Source: Martelella sp. AD-3 (GTDB lineage Bacteria > Pseudomonadota > Alphaproteobacteria > Rhizobiales > Rhizobiaceae). Taken from it: a stretch of DNA of 64,000 bases. The stretch is taken from contig NZ_CP014275.1 in the NCBI RefSeq assembly GCF_001578105.1, positions 1,922,001 to 1,986,000 of the forward strand, in the 5' to 3' direction. Within the stretch, counting starts at the first letter, position 1, and each line of letters starts with the position of its first letter. A model generated the notes under the pieces. It had not been told where the DNA came from, searched no databases, and was given only the letters and a program-made list of their open reading frames with translations. Positions 51,798 to 62,036 of the stretch are shown here, in pieces. The position numbers and the translations under genes were made by a program.

Positions 51798-52666
51798 TAT
51801 TCCGTGTCAGCAATCTGGAGGAGGTACTTTCCATAGGCGCTCTTGCCCAGCTTTGCCCCCAGGGCAGCAAGCTGGTTCCGATCGATGAAGCCTTTGCGAT
51901 AGGCGACTTCCTCGGGGCAGGCCACCTTGAAACCCTGCCGCTTTTCCAGAACCTTGATGAACTCGCTGGCTTCGGTCATGCTGTCGGGCGTGCCCGTATC
52001 GAGCCAGGCAAAACCGCGCCCCATCAGTTCGACATTCAGCTTGCCCTTTTCCAGATAGGCCGTGTTGACGTCGGTGATTTCCAGCTCGCCGCGCGGACTG
52101 GGCTTCAGATCGGCTGCGATATCGATGACATCGTTGTCGTAAAAATAAAGGCCCGTTACCGCCCAATTCGACTTCGGCTTGGTCGGCTTTTCCTCGAGCG
52201 AAACGGCTTTTGAGGATTTGTCGAATTCGACGATGCCGTACCGTTCGGGGTCGCTGACATGGTAGGCGAAGACGGATGCGCCGACCTCTCGGGATGCGGC
52301 GCTTTCCAGCAGGTCAGGCAGCCCGTGACCGTAGAAGATATTGTCGCCGAGAATGAGGCTCACGTTGTCGTTGCCGACAAAATCCGCGCCGAGGATGAAA
52401 GCTTGGGCGAGCCCGTCGGGGCTGGGCTGCACGCAATACTCGAAATTGAGCCCCCACTGCGAACCGTCACCGAGGAGCTTTTGGAACAGGGCGCTGTCGT
52501 GCGGCGTGGTGATGATCAGGATATCCCGGATGCCGGCCAGCATCTGCACCGCGATCGGGTAATAGATCATTGGCTTGTCATAGATCGGCATCATCTGTTT
52601 GGATGTTGCGATCGTCATCGGATGAAGCCGGGTACCACTGCCACCGGCAAGAATAATGCCCTTCAT
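51797..52666 (-). CDS. rfbA: Glucose-1-phosphate thymidylyltransferase
   Basis: First step of dTDP-L-rhamnose synthesis: dTTP plus glucose-1-phosphate to dTDP-glucose. 289 residues, normal length. [11 protein letters not shown] at 8-18 binds the nucleotide; [22 protein letters not shown] and [19 protein letters not shown] are family motifs. Overlaps the DUF1972 glycosyltransferase by one base; rfbD lies nine bases upstream. Confidence 0.96.
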   Translation of the reverse strand: MKGIILAGGSGTRLHPMTIATSKQMMPIYDKPMIYYPIAVQMLAGIRDILIITTPHDSALFQKLLGDGSQWGLNFEYCVQPSPDGLAQAFILGADFVGNDNVSLILGDNIFYGHGLPDLLESAASREVGASVFAYHVSDPERYGIVEFDKSSKAVSLEEKPTKPKSNWAVTGLYFYDNDVIDIAADLKPSPRGELEITDVNTAYLEKGKLNVELMGRGFAWLDTGTPDSMTEASEFIKVLEKRQGFKVACPEEVAYRKGFIDRNQLAALGAKLGKSAYGKYLLQIADTE

Positions 52667-52675
52667 GATAATCTC

Positions 52676-53560
52676 CTAAATTGTCTGATCTAGCAGGCGG
52701 CCGACGACCGCCCGGGCGGAAACCCGCCAGTCGGGAAGTGAGATCCCGTAAACATGTTTTAGCTTGTCGCCAGTTAGGCGCGAATTCGCCGGCCGCGTCG
52801 CGCGGGTCGGATACTCCGTGGTCGAAATGCGGTTCACTCTCACGGCCTTTCCCGTGCGCAGGTTGTATTCGTCGAAAATCAACTCAGCGAAATCGGCCCA
52901 GACCGCCTCTCCGCTTCCGGTCAGGTTGAAAATGCCGCGAAGACGCGGGTCATCATCGGCGTTGAGCCGCGCCGCGATTATCAGAACGGCCTGGGCAATA
53001 TCGAGCGCGGAGGTCGGGCAGCCTTTCTGATCGGCAACCACGCTGAGCGCGGAGCGTGTCTCTGCAAGGCGCAGCATGGTAGCAACGAAATTCGTGCCGA
53101 ACGGCGAATAGACCCAGGCGGTGCGCAGGATCACACTGTTGGGCGCATTTTGCCTCACCAGTTCCTCGCCGCGAAGCTTGCTCGCCCCGTAAACGGAGAG
53201 GGGGTTGGTGGCGTCATCCTCCTGGTAAGGCGCGTCCTTCGATCCGTCGAAAACATAGTCGGTCGAGATATGCAGCACAGGAATGTTCAACATATCGGCG
53301 ACCCGCGCGACTTCCCCCGCGCCTTCGCCGTTCAGTGCGAAAGCGCGATCCGGCTCGCCCTCGGCATCGTCGACCGCTGTATAGGCCGCGGCCGAGACAA
53401 TTACATCCGGTCGAGCCGCAATAAACGCCGGCTCGATGCTTTCTTGCTGTCCGAGGTCGAATTCCGGACGGCCCACCAGAACGACCTCGCAGTCAGGTCC
53501 GGCAGCCTCCCGCATTGATCGGGCAATCTGGCCGTTTTTTCCAGAAACAGCGATCCTCAT
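52676..53560 (-). CDS. rfbD: dTDP-4-dehydrorhamnose reductase
   Basis: Last step of dTDP-L-rhamnose synthesis, NADPH-dependent. 294 residues. GKNGQIARSM at about 7-16, then PDVIVSAAAYTAVDDAEGEPDRAFALN, STDYVFDG and the catalytic YGASK. Between rfbB and rfbA with gaps of three and nine bases. Confidence 0.95.
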   Translation of the reverse strand: MRIAVSGKNGQIARSMREAAGPDCEVVLVGRPEFDLGQQESIEPAFIAARPDVIVSAAAYTAVDDAEGEPDRAFALNGEGAGEVARVADMLNIPVLHISTDYVFDGSKDAPYQEDDATNPLSVYGASKLRGEELVRQNAPNSVILRTAWVYSPFGTNFVATMLRLAETRSALSVVADQKGCPTSALDIAQAVLIIAARLNADDDPRLRGIFNLTGSGEAVWADFAELIFDEYNLRTGKAVRVNRISTTEYPTRATRPANSRLTGDKLKHVYGISLPDWRVSARAVVGRLLDQTI

Positions 53561-53563
53561 GTC

Positions 53564-54619
53564 TCACCCCTTGTTGAGAATGCCGAGGCGGCTTCCGGCG
53601 TAGACGCCATCGCGCAGCGGTCTCCACCACCATTCGTTTTCCAGGTACCAGACGACCGTTTTGTCAATACCGGTGTCGAAGTTCTCCTGCGCTTTCCAGC
53701 CGAGCTCGGTTTCTAACTTGGTGGCGTCTATGGCGTAGCGGGCGTCGTGACCGGGACGGTCGGTCACGTAGGTGATCAGCTGATCGTGGGGCGCGCCCTT
53801 GGGATGGTACCGGTCGAGAATTTCGCATATGCGGGTGACAACGTCGATATTGCGGCGCTCGTTGCGTCCGCCGACATTGTATTTCTCGCCGACCCGCCCT
53901 TGCGATGCGATGAGGTGGAGGGCGCGCGCATGATCCTCGACGAAGAGCCAGTCGCGGATATTCTCCCCCTTGCCGTAGATCGGCAGCGGCTTGCTCTCGA
54001 GCGCGTTGAGTATCACCAACGGAATGAGCTTTTCCGGGAAATGATAGGGTCCATAATTATTGGAGCAGTTTGAAACGACGACCGGCAGCCCGAAGGTCCT
54101 TTGCCAGGCGAGCGCGAGGTGGTCGCTTGACGCTTTGGAGGCGGAATAGGGTGAGGAGGGATCGTAGGGCGTTGTCTCCTCGAACAGCCCGTCATCGCCC
54201 AGGGTGCCGTAGACTTCGTCAGTCGAGACATGGAGAAACCGGAAATTGTCCTTCGCCTCGCCCTCGAGCTTGTCCCAGTATTGCCGTGCCGCCTGGAGCA
54301 GGGAAAAGGTGCCCACGACGTTCGTCTGAATAAAGGCGTCAGCCCCAGTAATCGAACGGTCGACATGGCTTTCGGCGGCAAGATGCATGATCCGGTCGGG
54401 CTGAAACCCCTCGATCGCCTCCGCCATCGCCGCCTGGTCGCAGATATCCCCCTTCAGAAACTGGTAGTTCGGGGCATTCTCGATCACTTTCAGCGATTGC
54501 AGATTGCCCGCATAGGTGAGCTTGTCGATATTGAGTACCTCGGCTCCGACGTCCTTGACCAGATGACGGACAAGCGCGGACCCGATAAAACCGGCTCCCC
54601 CGGTCACAAAAACACGCAT
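53564..54619 (-). CDS. rfbB: dTDP-glucose 4,6-dehydratase
   Basis: Second step of dTDP-rhamnose synthesis. 351 residues. GGAGFIGS at 7-14; [24 protein letters not shown]; the catalytic [18 protein letters not shown]; and [10 protein letters not shown] are family signatures. Three bases upstream of rfbD and 13 downstream of rfbC. Confidence 0.96.
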   Translation of the reverse strand: MRVFVTGGAGFIGSALVRHLVKDVGAEVLNIDKLTYAGNLQSLKVIENAPNYQFLKGDICDQAAMAEAIEGFQPDRIMHLAAESHVDRSITGADAFIQTNVVGTFSLLQAARQYWDKLEGEAKDNFRFLHVSTDEVYGTLGDDGLFEETTPYDPSSPYSASKASSDHLALAWQRTFGLPVVVSNCSNNYGPYHFPEKLIPLVILNALESKPLPIYGKGENIRDWLFVEDHARALHLIASQGRVGEKYNVGGRNERRNIDVVTRICEILDRYHPKGAPHDQLITYVTDRPGHDARYAIDATKLETELGWKAQENFDTGIDKTVVWYLENEWWWRPLRDGVYAGSRLGILNKG

Positions 54620-54632
54620 CTAAAATATCCCT

Positions 54633-55196
54633 CTAGGCTGAATATAGAAAATAGTCCGGCAATTCCCGCAATGTCGGATGCTTCCTGTCCTTTTCAGACA
54701 AGACCAGGCTGTCAGCGGAAAAAGGCCAGTCGATACCGAGATCCGGATCATCATAGGCCAGGCCGCGATCATCGGCTGGACTGTAATAGTCGGTAACCTT
54801 GTAAGCGACGATCGTCTCGGGCAACAATGTGCAGAAGGCATGGCCGAAGCCGACTGGTATCCAGAGCTGGCACCCATTTTCTGCCGTGAGCTTCGCTGAA
54901 ACCCATTTGCCATAGGTCGGCGAACCGCGCCTCAGATCCACAGCGACATCCAGAAGCGCGCCAGAAAGACAACGCACAAGCTTGCCCTGCGGGCAGCCGG
55001 GAGCCTGAAAATGAATTCCCCTCAGCGTGCCCCGCGTGACGGACAAAGACTGGTTCTCTTGCACGAAACCCACATCGGCAACATTGTTGCGAAACCAGTT
55101 CTCCCGGAAAGTCTCGGAGAAATAGCCACGATCATCGGAAAACCGCTTCGGCGTGAGCAGGACGACGTCGGGAATTGCGAGCGATACAAATTCCAT
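54633..55196 (-). CDS. rfbC: dTDP-4-dehydrorhamnose 3,5-epimerase
   Basis: Third step of dTDP-rhamnose synthesis. 187 residues, a cupin-fold epimerase. The catalytic base is H62 in GTLRGIHFQ; FSETF early and YGKWVSAKL, WIPVGFGHAFCTL, YYSPADDRG later are conserved. The frame runs open to 55304, but the ATG at 55196 is the family start. First gene of the rfbCBDA block. Confidence 0.95.
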   Translation of the reverse strand: MEFVSLAIPDVVLLTPKRFSDDRGYFSETFRENWFRNNVADVGFVQENQSLSVTRGTLRGIHFQAPGCPQGKLVRCLSGALLDVAVDLRRGSPTYGKWVSAKLTAENGCQLWIPVGFGHAFCTLLPETIVAYKVTDYYSPADDRGLAYDDPDLGIDWPFSADSLVLSEKDRKHPTLRELPDYFLYSA

Positions 55197-55248
55197 TAAA
55201 ATAATCCAGCAAAGCAAATAAAAGAAAATCAAACAATGTAGGATCAAC

Positions 55249-56289
55249 CTAGCCGTTCTTTTCATCAAATTCAACGACGCGTGATACACTATCTTCGTAA
55301 CCAAGCTCGCGCAGCGTAGTGCAGAACGGGGCGATCAGCTCTGGGTGAAGAGCAAGCGGTTTCGGCTGTACGGCCTTTTCGAGCGAAACCTTCGCGTAGT
55401 CGACCACAGACCGATCAGTATCGAGTCCACAAAAGCCGAATATCCTGCCCAGCAGTGTCTCAGGGTCAGCGCACAGATCCTCGTATTTTATGGAAATAAT
55501 GCTGTCTGGGTGGGCCCTGACCTGTTTCTGAACCTCCCGCATGGAAAGGATCCACTCGACCGCAGACCGGTCCTCGTGACGCGGGTCGTCGAACAACATC
55601 TGCTGCAACGGTGCCAGATCCGAATTTTCAGGGATCAGTTCGTCAACCAGACAACGCCATTTGCGTCCGTCGCGCCCCCACCAGTCATCAATACGGCCCC
55701 CTTCGGTCTCAGTTCCCTTACGCTTGGACCAGAGGGTCACCGAATTGCATGTGTCCACGCCGTCGCGCACAATGGCGACCATTTTGGCGCCGGGAAATAG
55801 AGCTTGAACAAAATCAGTCCGATAGATCAGTTCGGGGTACTTGTCGGCAACTTGGATTGCGCCGGCGAAAAAGGCTGCCCACCCGTAGACATTGCTAATC
55901 TTCCGCGCCAGGGTTTCGAGATCAGAAGGGATATCGAGCCGAACTTTCCCGGCACGATCGGCGTAGCTTCCAATTATGTCCTCTTCGCCATGAGCGAAAT
56001 GCCACAACGCCTTCGGCTCGTTCAAGAACTGAACATCCTTGTGCAGGGCGAACAGCTTTCCAAGTAGCGTGGTGCCCGAGCGGCCTGTCCCAACGATGAA
56101 GACCGGGGCATCGACCTTGCGGGGTGTCGGCACATGTTGAGCCAGCCTGTACATTGAAAACACGAGAGGATTGATCCATTGCCCTTTCGTGGTGATCGGA
56201 CGGCCTTCGAAAAGGAAATAGGCGCATAGCCGGCCAAAAAGTGAGCCTGGTCTTTTCCGCACCATGTTGGAGTCGATCTGTGCTATCAT
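55249..56289 (-). CDS. Sulfotransferase (PAPS-dependent)
   Basis: 346 residues. The PAPS 5'-phosphosulfate loop GTGRSGTT is at 67-74, and IVRDGVDTCNSVTLW supplies the 3'-phosphate site. Resembles sulfotransferases that modify carbohydrate chains; the acceptor here is presumably the polysaccharide of the locus (inference). Lies between rfbC and the flippase gene. PAPS for it can come from cysD/cysNC at the right end of the window. Confidence 0.85.
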   Translation of the reverse strand: MIAQIDSNMVRKRPGSLFGRLCAYFLFEGRPITTKGQWINPLVFSMYRLAQHVPTPRKVDAPVFIVGTGRSGTTLLGKLFALHKDVQFLNEPKALWHFAHGEEDIIGSYADRAGKVRLDIPSDLETLARKISNVYGWAAFFAGAIQVADKYPELIYRTDFVQALFPGAKMVAIVRDGVDTCNSVTLWSKRKGTETEGGRIDDWWGRDGRKWRCLVDELIPENSDLAPLQQMLFDDPRHEDRSAVEWILSMREVQKQVRAHPDSIISIKYEDLCADPETLLGRIFGFCGLDTDRSVVDYAKVSLEKAVQPKPLALHPELIAPFCTTLRELGYEDSVSRVVEFDEKNG

Positions 56290-56334
56290 CGAAATGCCCC
56301 CTGAAAAAAATGCAGTATAGGAAGTTAGGTCATT

Positions 56335-57660
56335 CTACCGGTGTTTGAACGATCTGAGGTTCGGCAGGATTACGATCCTCATCTTTCTCCAGAGCTGGAT
56401 TGTAAGGCAGATGTTCGATACCGCAATCGAAAGCGCGGACGCTGTGGCAGCTCCTGCAATTCCGAGTGACGGGATAAGTGCGAACGAGAGGCCGACGGTG
56501 ACGCATCCGCCGATGATGGCGCAATTTCTTACCACACCCTCGTGGCCCTTGATAATGAGCAAGTAGCCGACACTACCTGTGACAAGATTGACAGCCTGAC
56601 CCACTGCAAGGATTGCCAGTGCCGTACCACCGCGCGCAAACTCGGGACCAAAAACTGACATGATGGCTCCGCCGCCGAGAATAAAAGTGAGCATGACCGG
56701 AACCGCCAGAAACGCTGTCATTGTGGTTGCATTCTGCCCCACTCTTTGGAGTGATTCCATGTCGTCGCGCTCTATGAATTCAGCAAATTTGGGAATGATT
56801 GCGGAATCCATGGCGACAAGAAAGAACAAGATGAGCATTGAAACACGGGTTGCCGCACCAAATACGCCGACGTCCGAAGGAGTTCCTAGCATGCCGAGAA
56901 TCTGCAGAGGCGCCCAAGGAATGATCGCCTGCTGCACGAAAGTAAGCGCCCAGATCGGCATCGCTGTCTTGAAGAGTTGCCTGAAGTCGGGACGCAACGG
57001 CGTGACGCCGGAGAATTCCGGAGTTCTGTTCCAGGTAACGATACCAAAGGCCGCGACAAGCGCAGTCGAAACAACGTAGGTAATATTCGCTCCTGAAACA
57101 CCAAACTGCCTGGTCATCGGCCAGATCAGAATCAAAGCCGCGAAGGGATAAAGCACGGACGAGACAAGCATGGCCGGCTTCAATCGCTTGGCGGCCTTGA
57201 GGTTCTCCGATATCAGTGTCAGCAGTGAGAAACTGACGGTAGCGAGGCTCATGATAGCAAGCGGCACGGCGAGCTCGGGCTCTCCGAAAACGTGAACAGC
57301 GATCAGGGGGGCAGCAACAGCAACCGCTATTGCAAGAACTGAGCTGCTGGTCGCGACCAGCCACATGCTCCAGCGCTGGTAGCCTACGATCTCAGACCAT
57401 CGTTGGTTGACCATGGCGCGGGAGATGTGGCGAAGCGAGGAGACATCAACGCCCATGCGCGCGACCACCGACAATATGATGACGGTGGACAACGACATAA
57501 AATACAGACCAGCCCCGTGCGCGCCCAACAGCCGTGCGATTACGACGTTTAAAAGGAAAGCGAGGCCTGCACCTGCACCACGCAGAAGAAAGGCCGACGC
57601 CGCTCCAATAGCTACTTCGCGAAAGTGCCTCATGCCCACACTTTTTGCCTTTATCATCAT
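56335..57660 (-). CDS. Oligosaccharide flippase, Wzx/MATE-like
   Basis: 441-residue polytopic membrane protein with about 12-14 segments, polysaccharide-biosynthesis type (MOP superfamily). It starts with a short basic N-terminus and helices FLLRGAGAGLAFLLNVVIARLLGAHGAGLYF, the usual first segments. Moves lipid-linked repeat units across the inner membrane. ATG codons at 57660 and 57657 are both possible. Next to the Wzy-like polymerase gene. Confidence 0.87.
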   Translation of the reverse strand: MMIKAKSVGMRHFREVAIGAASAFLLRGAGAGLAFLLNVVIARLLGAHGAGLYFMSLSTVIILSVVARMGVDVSSLRHISRAMVNQRWSEIVGYQRWSMWLVATSSSVLAIAVAVAAPLIAVHVFGEPELAVPLAIMSLATVSFSLLTLISENLKAAKRLKPAMLVSSVLYPFAALILIWPMTRQFGVSGANITYVVSTALVAAFGIVTWNRTPEFSGVTPLRPDFRQLFKTAMPIWALTFVQQAIIPWAPLQILGMLGTPSDVGVFGAATRVSMLILFFLVAMDSAIIPKFAEFIERDDMESLQRVGQNATTMTAFLAVPVMLTFILGGGAIMSVFGPEFARGGTALAILAVGQAVNLVTGSVGYLLIIKGHEGVVRNCAIIGGCVTVGLSFALIPSLGIAGAATASALSIAVSNICLTIQLWRKMRIVILPNLRSFKHR

Positions 57661-57691
57661 GAATCCACTTAAATGGCTGGCGTACGAAACA

Positions 57692-58831
57692 CTAGGCGCG
57701 TTTGCCTACTTTCAAATCCAGAAATGCTGAAATTGTTGAAATGAGGAAGATAAACCCTACCGAAGAGATTGCGGCTCCACCGGCCATGAAAGGTAAAGAA
57801 ATCAGAACAGTCTTTAGAAATCCCAAAGTATTTCGACAGACACTTCGGACAAGAAAGGCGTAAAGCAGTAAACCCGACACCCCCATCTGCATCCAGATTG
57901 TCAAAAGGCCTACATCCGCACTAACGGACCCAAAACGAGACGTCGAATTAAAGTCCCTTGAGATAAAATCGTCCATGCCGAGTACAGACCGCTCGATATC
58001 TCGCCCGCTCCCAAGCGCCGAGTAGGAGCCGTACCTTTCCAGGCCATAGCCGAATAGCCAATTCTTAGTCAGTACGGTAGGAGCGTATTCTACCACCAAA
58101 TAAAGCCGCATGTTGCCATAAGGGTTAGGCTTCAGAAACCGCTCAGACAAGAAAGAAGATGCTCTGCGTTCGAGAAATTCTGCCGAACTCGGCGCAACAG
58201 TACGCCAAACAAAAGGTGCGATGGAAATCAAAATCAAACCCGCCAAAGCAAAGAATAGACCTCTGCTAGGTCGCATGATTATTTTTAACAAAATTACGAT
58301 CGCAATTATCTGCTTTTTTAGCGACGTAAAAAGTATTACTATAGAAAAAATATGAAGAATTGAGCGCCTGTATTTTATTCTATTGAGTTCTTCGATGAGA
58401 AAAACAAAGAGAAAAGTCATGAACTGCGGTAAGTACCATAAATCGTAGCCGGTATATATGAGAGAGGCAAAAAGTGAAAGCCACAGAGAATACCTAATTA
58501 TGTCAAGTTCTTGGCGATTTGCTTTCCTGAGAAAGCGCGAGAGAGTCGATGCAAATAGGACTAGAATTAGAGCCTTTATAAAGCCACGTGCTATTAGGTC
58601 GGGATAGTTTCCTATATATAGATTTCCAATTACTATAATGCATAGCAAAATGATTGAAAGAAGCGTGTATTTATTCACAGATATTCTAGAATTTTGAAAA
58701 AAAGCGGCCACTTGAATTAAAGATACAATTTGGGCTATTTCATTGATGTTTATCACCCAAAGAAAAATAGAAAATCCAATGAGAAATGCCTGAAAATTTC
58801 CCGACGTAGCTCGGAGGGATTTGCTGGTCAT
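57692..58831 (-). CDS. Wzy-like polysaccharide polymerase / O-antigen ligase-type protein
   Basis: 379-residue membrane protein with about ten hydrophobic segments and one large soluble loop (about 225-320) that contains ENWLFGYGLERYG-type residues, as in Wzy/O-antigen ligase proteins. Sequence of these proteins is poorly conserved, so the call relies on topology, loop and position beside the flippase. It is the most AT-rich gene of the window, with rare-codon-rich stretches, a frequent trait of Wzy genes acquired by transfer. Confidence 0.72.
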   Translation of the reverse strand: MTSKSLRATSGNFQAFLIGFSIFLWVININEIAQIVSLIQVAAFFQNSRISVNKYTLLSIILLCIIVIGNLYIGNYPDLIARGFIKALILVLFASTLSRFLRKANRQELDIIRYSLWLSLFASLIYTGYDLWYLPQFMTFLFVFLIEELNRIKYRRSILHIFSIVILFTSLKKQIIAIVILLKIIMRPSRGLFFALAGLILISIAPFVWRTVAPSSAEFLERRASSFLSERFLKPNPYGNMRLYLVVEYAPTVLTKNWLFGYGLERYGSYSALGSGRDIERSVLGMDDFISRDFNSTSRFGSVSADVGLLTIWMQMGVSGLLLYAFLVRSVCRNTLGFLKTVLISLPFMAGGAAISSVGFIFLISTISAFLDLKVGKRA

Positions 58832-58981
58832 GTCGAAGCCAATTTCAAGTTCACTTTTCCAATTCTCTGCCTAGGTTTTACATTCAGCCATAACAGAGCG
58901 TATAATACAAAAAGAAAGAGCTCGCACATGAAGCATGCATCATTTCAGAACTAGACGCGGCGAATTTGCGTGGCGCTAAAT

Positions 58982-60070
58982 TTACGCGATGATTGTGTCA
59001 ATTATCTTCTCAATCTTTTTCATCTGCAGTTCCATCCCAAACTGTTCAACGGCGTCGTTGTGGGCTCGCTCCGAGAGGGCGGAGGCCAGAGATGGATTTA
59101 ACATGAGTTCGGAAATAGCCCTTGCAATTGCCTCGGAATCTTCTGCCGGAACCGTAAGTCCATTTACGTTGTCGCTGATCGCGTCCAGGTTCCCGTTGAC
59201 CGCTGATGCGACAATCGGTTTCTTGAGGTACATGGCGTCGATGAGGGTTCTTGGCAGGCCTTCGAAGCGTGAAGGCTGCACATATACATCGATGGCCGAA
59301 AACAGGTTATTGTATTCTTTCCCCTTGACTAGCCCGGGGAATATAACCTCTCTCTGCGCTTTGGCAGCGAGTTCCTTGAACTCCTTCTCTTTTTCTCCAC
59401 CGCCGACCAGCATCAGGCGCAGGTTTGGGTGCGTATGTTCGAGTTGGAGATAGGCATCAATTAGAAATTCCTGGCCCTTTTGGTGATGGAAACGTCCCAT
59501 GCATCCGATCAGCAAATCGTTATCGGCAAGACCGAGCGTTTGGCGCGTCTCCTCGACGGGACGCGAGGGCGCCCGGTTTGACAGGTCGACCCAATTGTTG
59601 ACAACGTGTATACTCTCGTCCCTCTGCCCGTGGTTCAGCAGGTACTGCCTGATATCATTGCTGCCCGCAATAAGAGCATCGAGTGAACGCAGTGTCATTC
59701 TATCGATCGCGGGAAAGCGCATCGTTTTTGACACTGTCTGGAGGGAGATGGTCCCCGCGCCATTGAAGCGGCTCAAAATACTTGAAAGGACGTTGGGTAG
59801 GAAAGCCGTTGTAATTATCGCGTCTGCAGGTTTTCCAATATTACGTGTCAAAGCAGTTGCAAAACACTTGGCGATCTGAAACTTACTGTTGCCAAAGGGG
59901 TAAACCTCGCATGGTATATTGCCATAGACACCTGCGTGCTTGACGGCAGCGTCGCCGCCGAATGCAATGATCTTGACTGTATGCGTTTTGGAGAGCCATT
60001 CAGCTAGCTCGAGGAACTCAAGCTCGGCTCCGCCAACACTACGGGCATACATAATCATCAGAATCTTCAT
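58982..60070 (-). CDS. Glycosyltransferase family 4
   Basis: 362 residues. MKILMIMYARSVGGAELEFLELAEWLS at the N-terminus; GRFHHQKGQEFLIDAYLQL, LMLVGGGEKEKEFKELA and VYVQPSRFEGLPRTLIDAMYLKKPIVAS carry the GT4 donor-site residues. The frame is open to 60115, but the ATG at 60070 starts the canonical strand. It lies 45 bases after the upstream sulfotransferase gene and 150 AT-rich bases before the polymerase gene. Confidence 0.9.
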   Translation of the reverse strand: MKILMIMYARSVGGAELEFLELAEWLSKTHTVKIIAFGGDAAVKHAGVYGNIPCEVYPFGNSKFQIAKCFATALTRNIGKPADAIITTAFLPNVLSSILSRFNGAGTISLQTVSKTMRFPAIDRMTLRSLDALIAGSNDIRQYLLNHGQRDESIHVVNNWVDLSNRAPSRPVEETRQTLGLADNDLLIGCMGRFHHQKGQEFLIDAYLQLEHTHPNLRLMLVGGGEKEKEFKELAAKAQREVIFPGLVKGKEYNNLFSAIDVYVQPSRFEGLPRTLIDAMYLKKPIVASAVNGNLDAISDNVNGLTVPAEDSEAIARAISELMLNPSLASALSERAHNDAVEQFGMELQMKKIEKIIDTIIA

Positions 60071-60115
60071 TTGGACACTTTCTAAGCGACATATCAGGTT
60101 TCGGCCAGGGTCCAC

Positions 60116-61156
60116 TCAGTGTGTCATGGCCCGCCGCACCGACATCCTTTGGCTGATCCAGGACGGTAAGTTTCTTACTCTCCTTAGGTTGAAAAACAGC
60201 GCTCCGAAGAGCTTAACGGGTACCAGTAAATACATGAGTACAAGGCTGAAACGATCAGCCTTGATGCCGCTTACTTCATAACCAAATTCCTCCATCAACT
60301 CCCGACATTGCCGCTCGCAAATTTCAATCTCCGGCTTACCAAGGCCTCCTTGTTTCCATGCGGCCAGGCGTGATTTGTCGATGCCACGGGTTCCCTGGTC
60401 TGCTCTTGAAGAGGAACCGAGTTGAGGCACATCCAGAAAGGCTTGCTCAAAGGGGACGCCACAGTGGTCGGCGATGGCCTTAAGGCTTGATTCCGGATCG
60501 CTCACTAGGTCTTCATAACGAACGGATAAAACTCGGCTGTTGTCCCTAAATCCCAGAGCAGAACCTACCGCCATGGTCCAAATACGTGAAATCGTGTATG
60601 GATGATAGTTCATCCAGGAACGCCAAGCCTCGAAACGGGGGATGGCTCCGCCAAGTCTGCGTCGCTTCCACTTGTTCTTCTGTGAGAGAACGACGTCCCG
60701 CGGATCACGAATTATATTGACGACCGCGGCATGCGGGTAGCGTTCAAGAATCTCTCGGATGTAGAATACGTTTCTGGGAGTTTGCTCGCATGCAATCCTC
60801 TTGCCCTTAGTCTGCGCCGTATCCAGCATCATTGACCGGAGAATTTCCGAGTAGGTCATGTTCGTCGTGCGATCAACCAGCTCGGCCGCTTCATCCATAT
60901 ACTTTTCGGGTGTTCTTTTTGCAAAGTACCCTCGACGAGCGACTGACAAAAGACTGGCCATCAGGGCCACTGCTTTTTCTCGCTCCAACGGCAAAGTCGA
61001 AGAAAAATCAGCCCCCGTTACCATTTGTTCAATGTAGTGTAGTTCATCGAAGGAATGAATTTCGCTGCTGAGACCGAGGATACGGGCGAGCATCGTTGTT
61101 CCGCTGCGGCTGTTGCCGACGATGAAGATGAGGTCAGTTCCAGTTCGCATTTGCAT
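60116..61156 (-). CDS. Sulfotransferase (PAPS-dependent)
   Basis: 346 residues. PAPS 5'-loop GNSRSGTT at 14-21; 3'-phosphate site VVNIIRDPRDVVLS. A hydrophobic segment near the C-terminus (LVLMYLLVPVKLFGALFF) may anchor it at the membrane, which would suit modification of lipid-linked sugars. Distinct in sequence from the other sulfotransferase at 55249. Start 61156 or 61150. Between cysQ and a glycosyltransferase, it links PAPS metabolism to the polysaccharide locus. Confidence 0.87.
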   Translation of the reverse strand: MQMRTGTDLIFIVGNSRSGTTMLARILGLSSEIHSFDELHYIEQMVTGADFSSTLPLEREKAVALMASLLSVARRGYFAKRTPEKYMDEAAELVDRTTNMTYSEILRSMMLDTAQTKGKRIACEQTPRNVFYIREILERYPHAAVVNIIRDPRDVVLSQKNKWKRRRLGGAIPRFEAWRSWMNYHPYTISRIWTMAVGSALGFRDNSRVLSVRYEDLVSDPESSLKAIADHCGVPFEQAFLDVPQLGSSSRADQGTRGIDKSRLAAWKQGGLGKPEIEICERQCRELMEEFGYEVSGIKADRFSLVLMYLLVPVKLFGALFFNLRRVRNLPSWISQRMSVRRAMTH

Positions 61157-61251
61157 GTACCTAGATTGCCTTGCTGATGCGGGACGTAGTCTTCAGGATC
61201 AAAACAGCTCCAGCCATGGCCGTCTTCAGATAGCGGCGACGACAGCTTGGC

Positions 61252-62031
61252 TCAGCTCCCCCACACGACGAAAAACGGATTGGCAAAATCGCTGTCTTCG
61301 GCCTGTCTGGTCTTGCCGTAGGGCAGGGGCTTGTCGTTGAGGCCCACGGTTCTGCCGCCGGCTGCCCTCAGCACGGCATCTCCGGCGGCCGTGTCCCATT
61401 CCATGGTCCGGCCGAAGCGTGGATAAACATCGGCGAGACCTTCCGCGACGATGCAGAACTTCAACGATGAACCGACTGAGGTGAAGTCCGCCACGCCGAT
61501 TTTCTTCATGAAGGCCTCGGTCTCCGGGCTGTTATGGGAACGACTGGCGACGGCAATCAAATTCTGGCCCGCCGCCCGGCAGGATACAGCAACGGCGCCG
61601 GCCACGCGGCCGTCTTTGAGGGAAAGCTTTTCGGCGCCATCGCCCGTCGTGCGGTAGGCCACCCCCTTTGCCGGCGCATAGACGATACCGGAAACCGGAA
61701 CACCATTCTCGATCAGCGCGATATTGACGGTGAAGTCCTCGCGCTTGTTGATGAATTCCTTGGTGCCGTCGAGAGGATCGACCAGAAAGAAGGCTTTGCC
61801 TTCGATGTCGGGAACCCGACCTGCAGCGACCGATTCCTCGGCGACCACGGGAATATCCGGAAAGGCACTGACGAGGTGGCCGAGGATAATCTCCTCGGCC
61901 TTTTCATCGGCAATCGTCACTGGAGAGGCATCGTGCTTGTAGGAAACATCAATGCCGTTCTCGTAGATACTCATGATCGCTTTGCCGGCCTCGATTGCGG
62001 CATCCAGAAAGACGTCACTCATGTCTGTCAT
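61252..62031 (-). CDS. cysQ: 3'(2'),5'-bisphosphate nucleotidase CysQ
   Basis: Removes PAP, the by-product of sulfotransferases, by cleaving it to AMP and phosphate. 259 residues of the Li-sensitive inositol-monophosphatase superfamily. VVAEES, DPLDGTKEFI and WDTAAGDAVLRAAGG are the metal and substrate motifs. It is five bases downstream of cysNC and upstream of a sulfotransferase gene, so PAPS synthesis, use and PAP disposal are encoded together. Confidence 0.94.
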   Translation of the reverse strand: MTDMSDVFLDAAIEAGKAIMSIYENGIDVSYKHDASPVTIADEKAEEIILGHLVSAFPDIPVVAEESVAAGRVPDIEGKAFFLVDPLDGTKEFINKREDFTVNIALIENGVPVSGIVYAPAKGVAYRTTGDGAEKLSLKDGRVAGAVAVSCRAAGQNLIAVASRSHNSPETEAFMKKIGVADFTSVGSSLKFCIVAEGLADVYPRFGRTMEWDTAAGDAVLRAAGGRTVGLNDKPLPYGKTRQAEDSDFANPFFVVWGS

Positions 62032-62036
62032 CGCGT

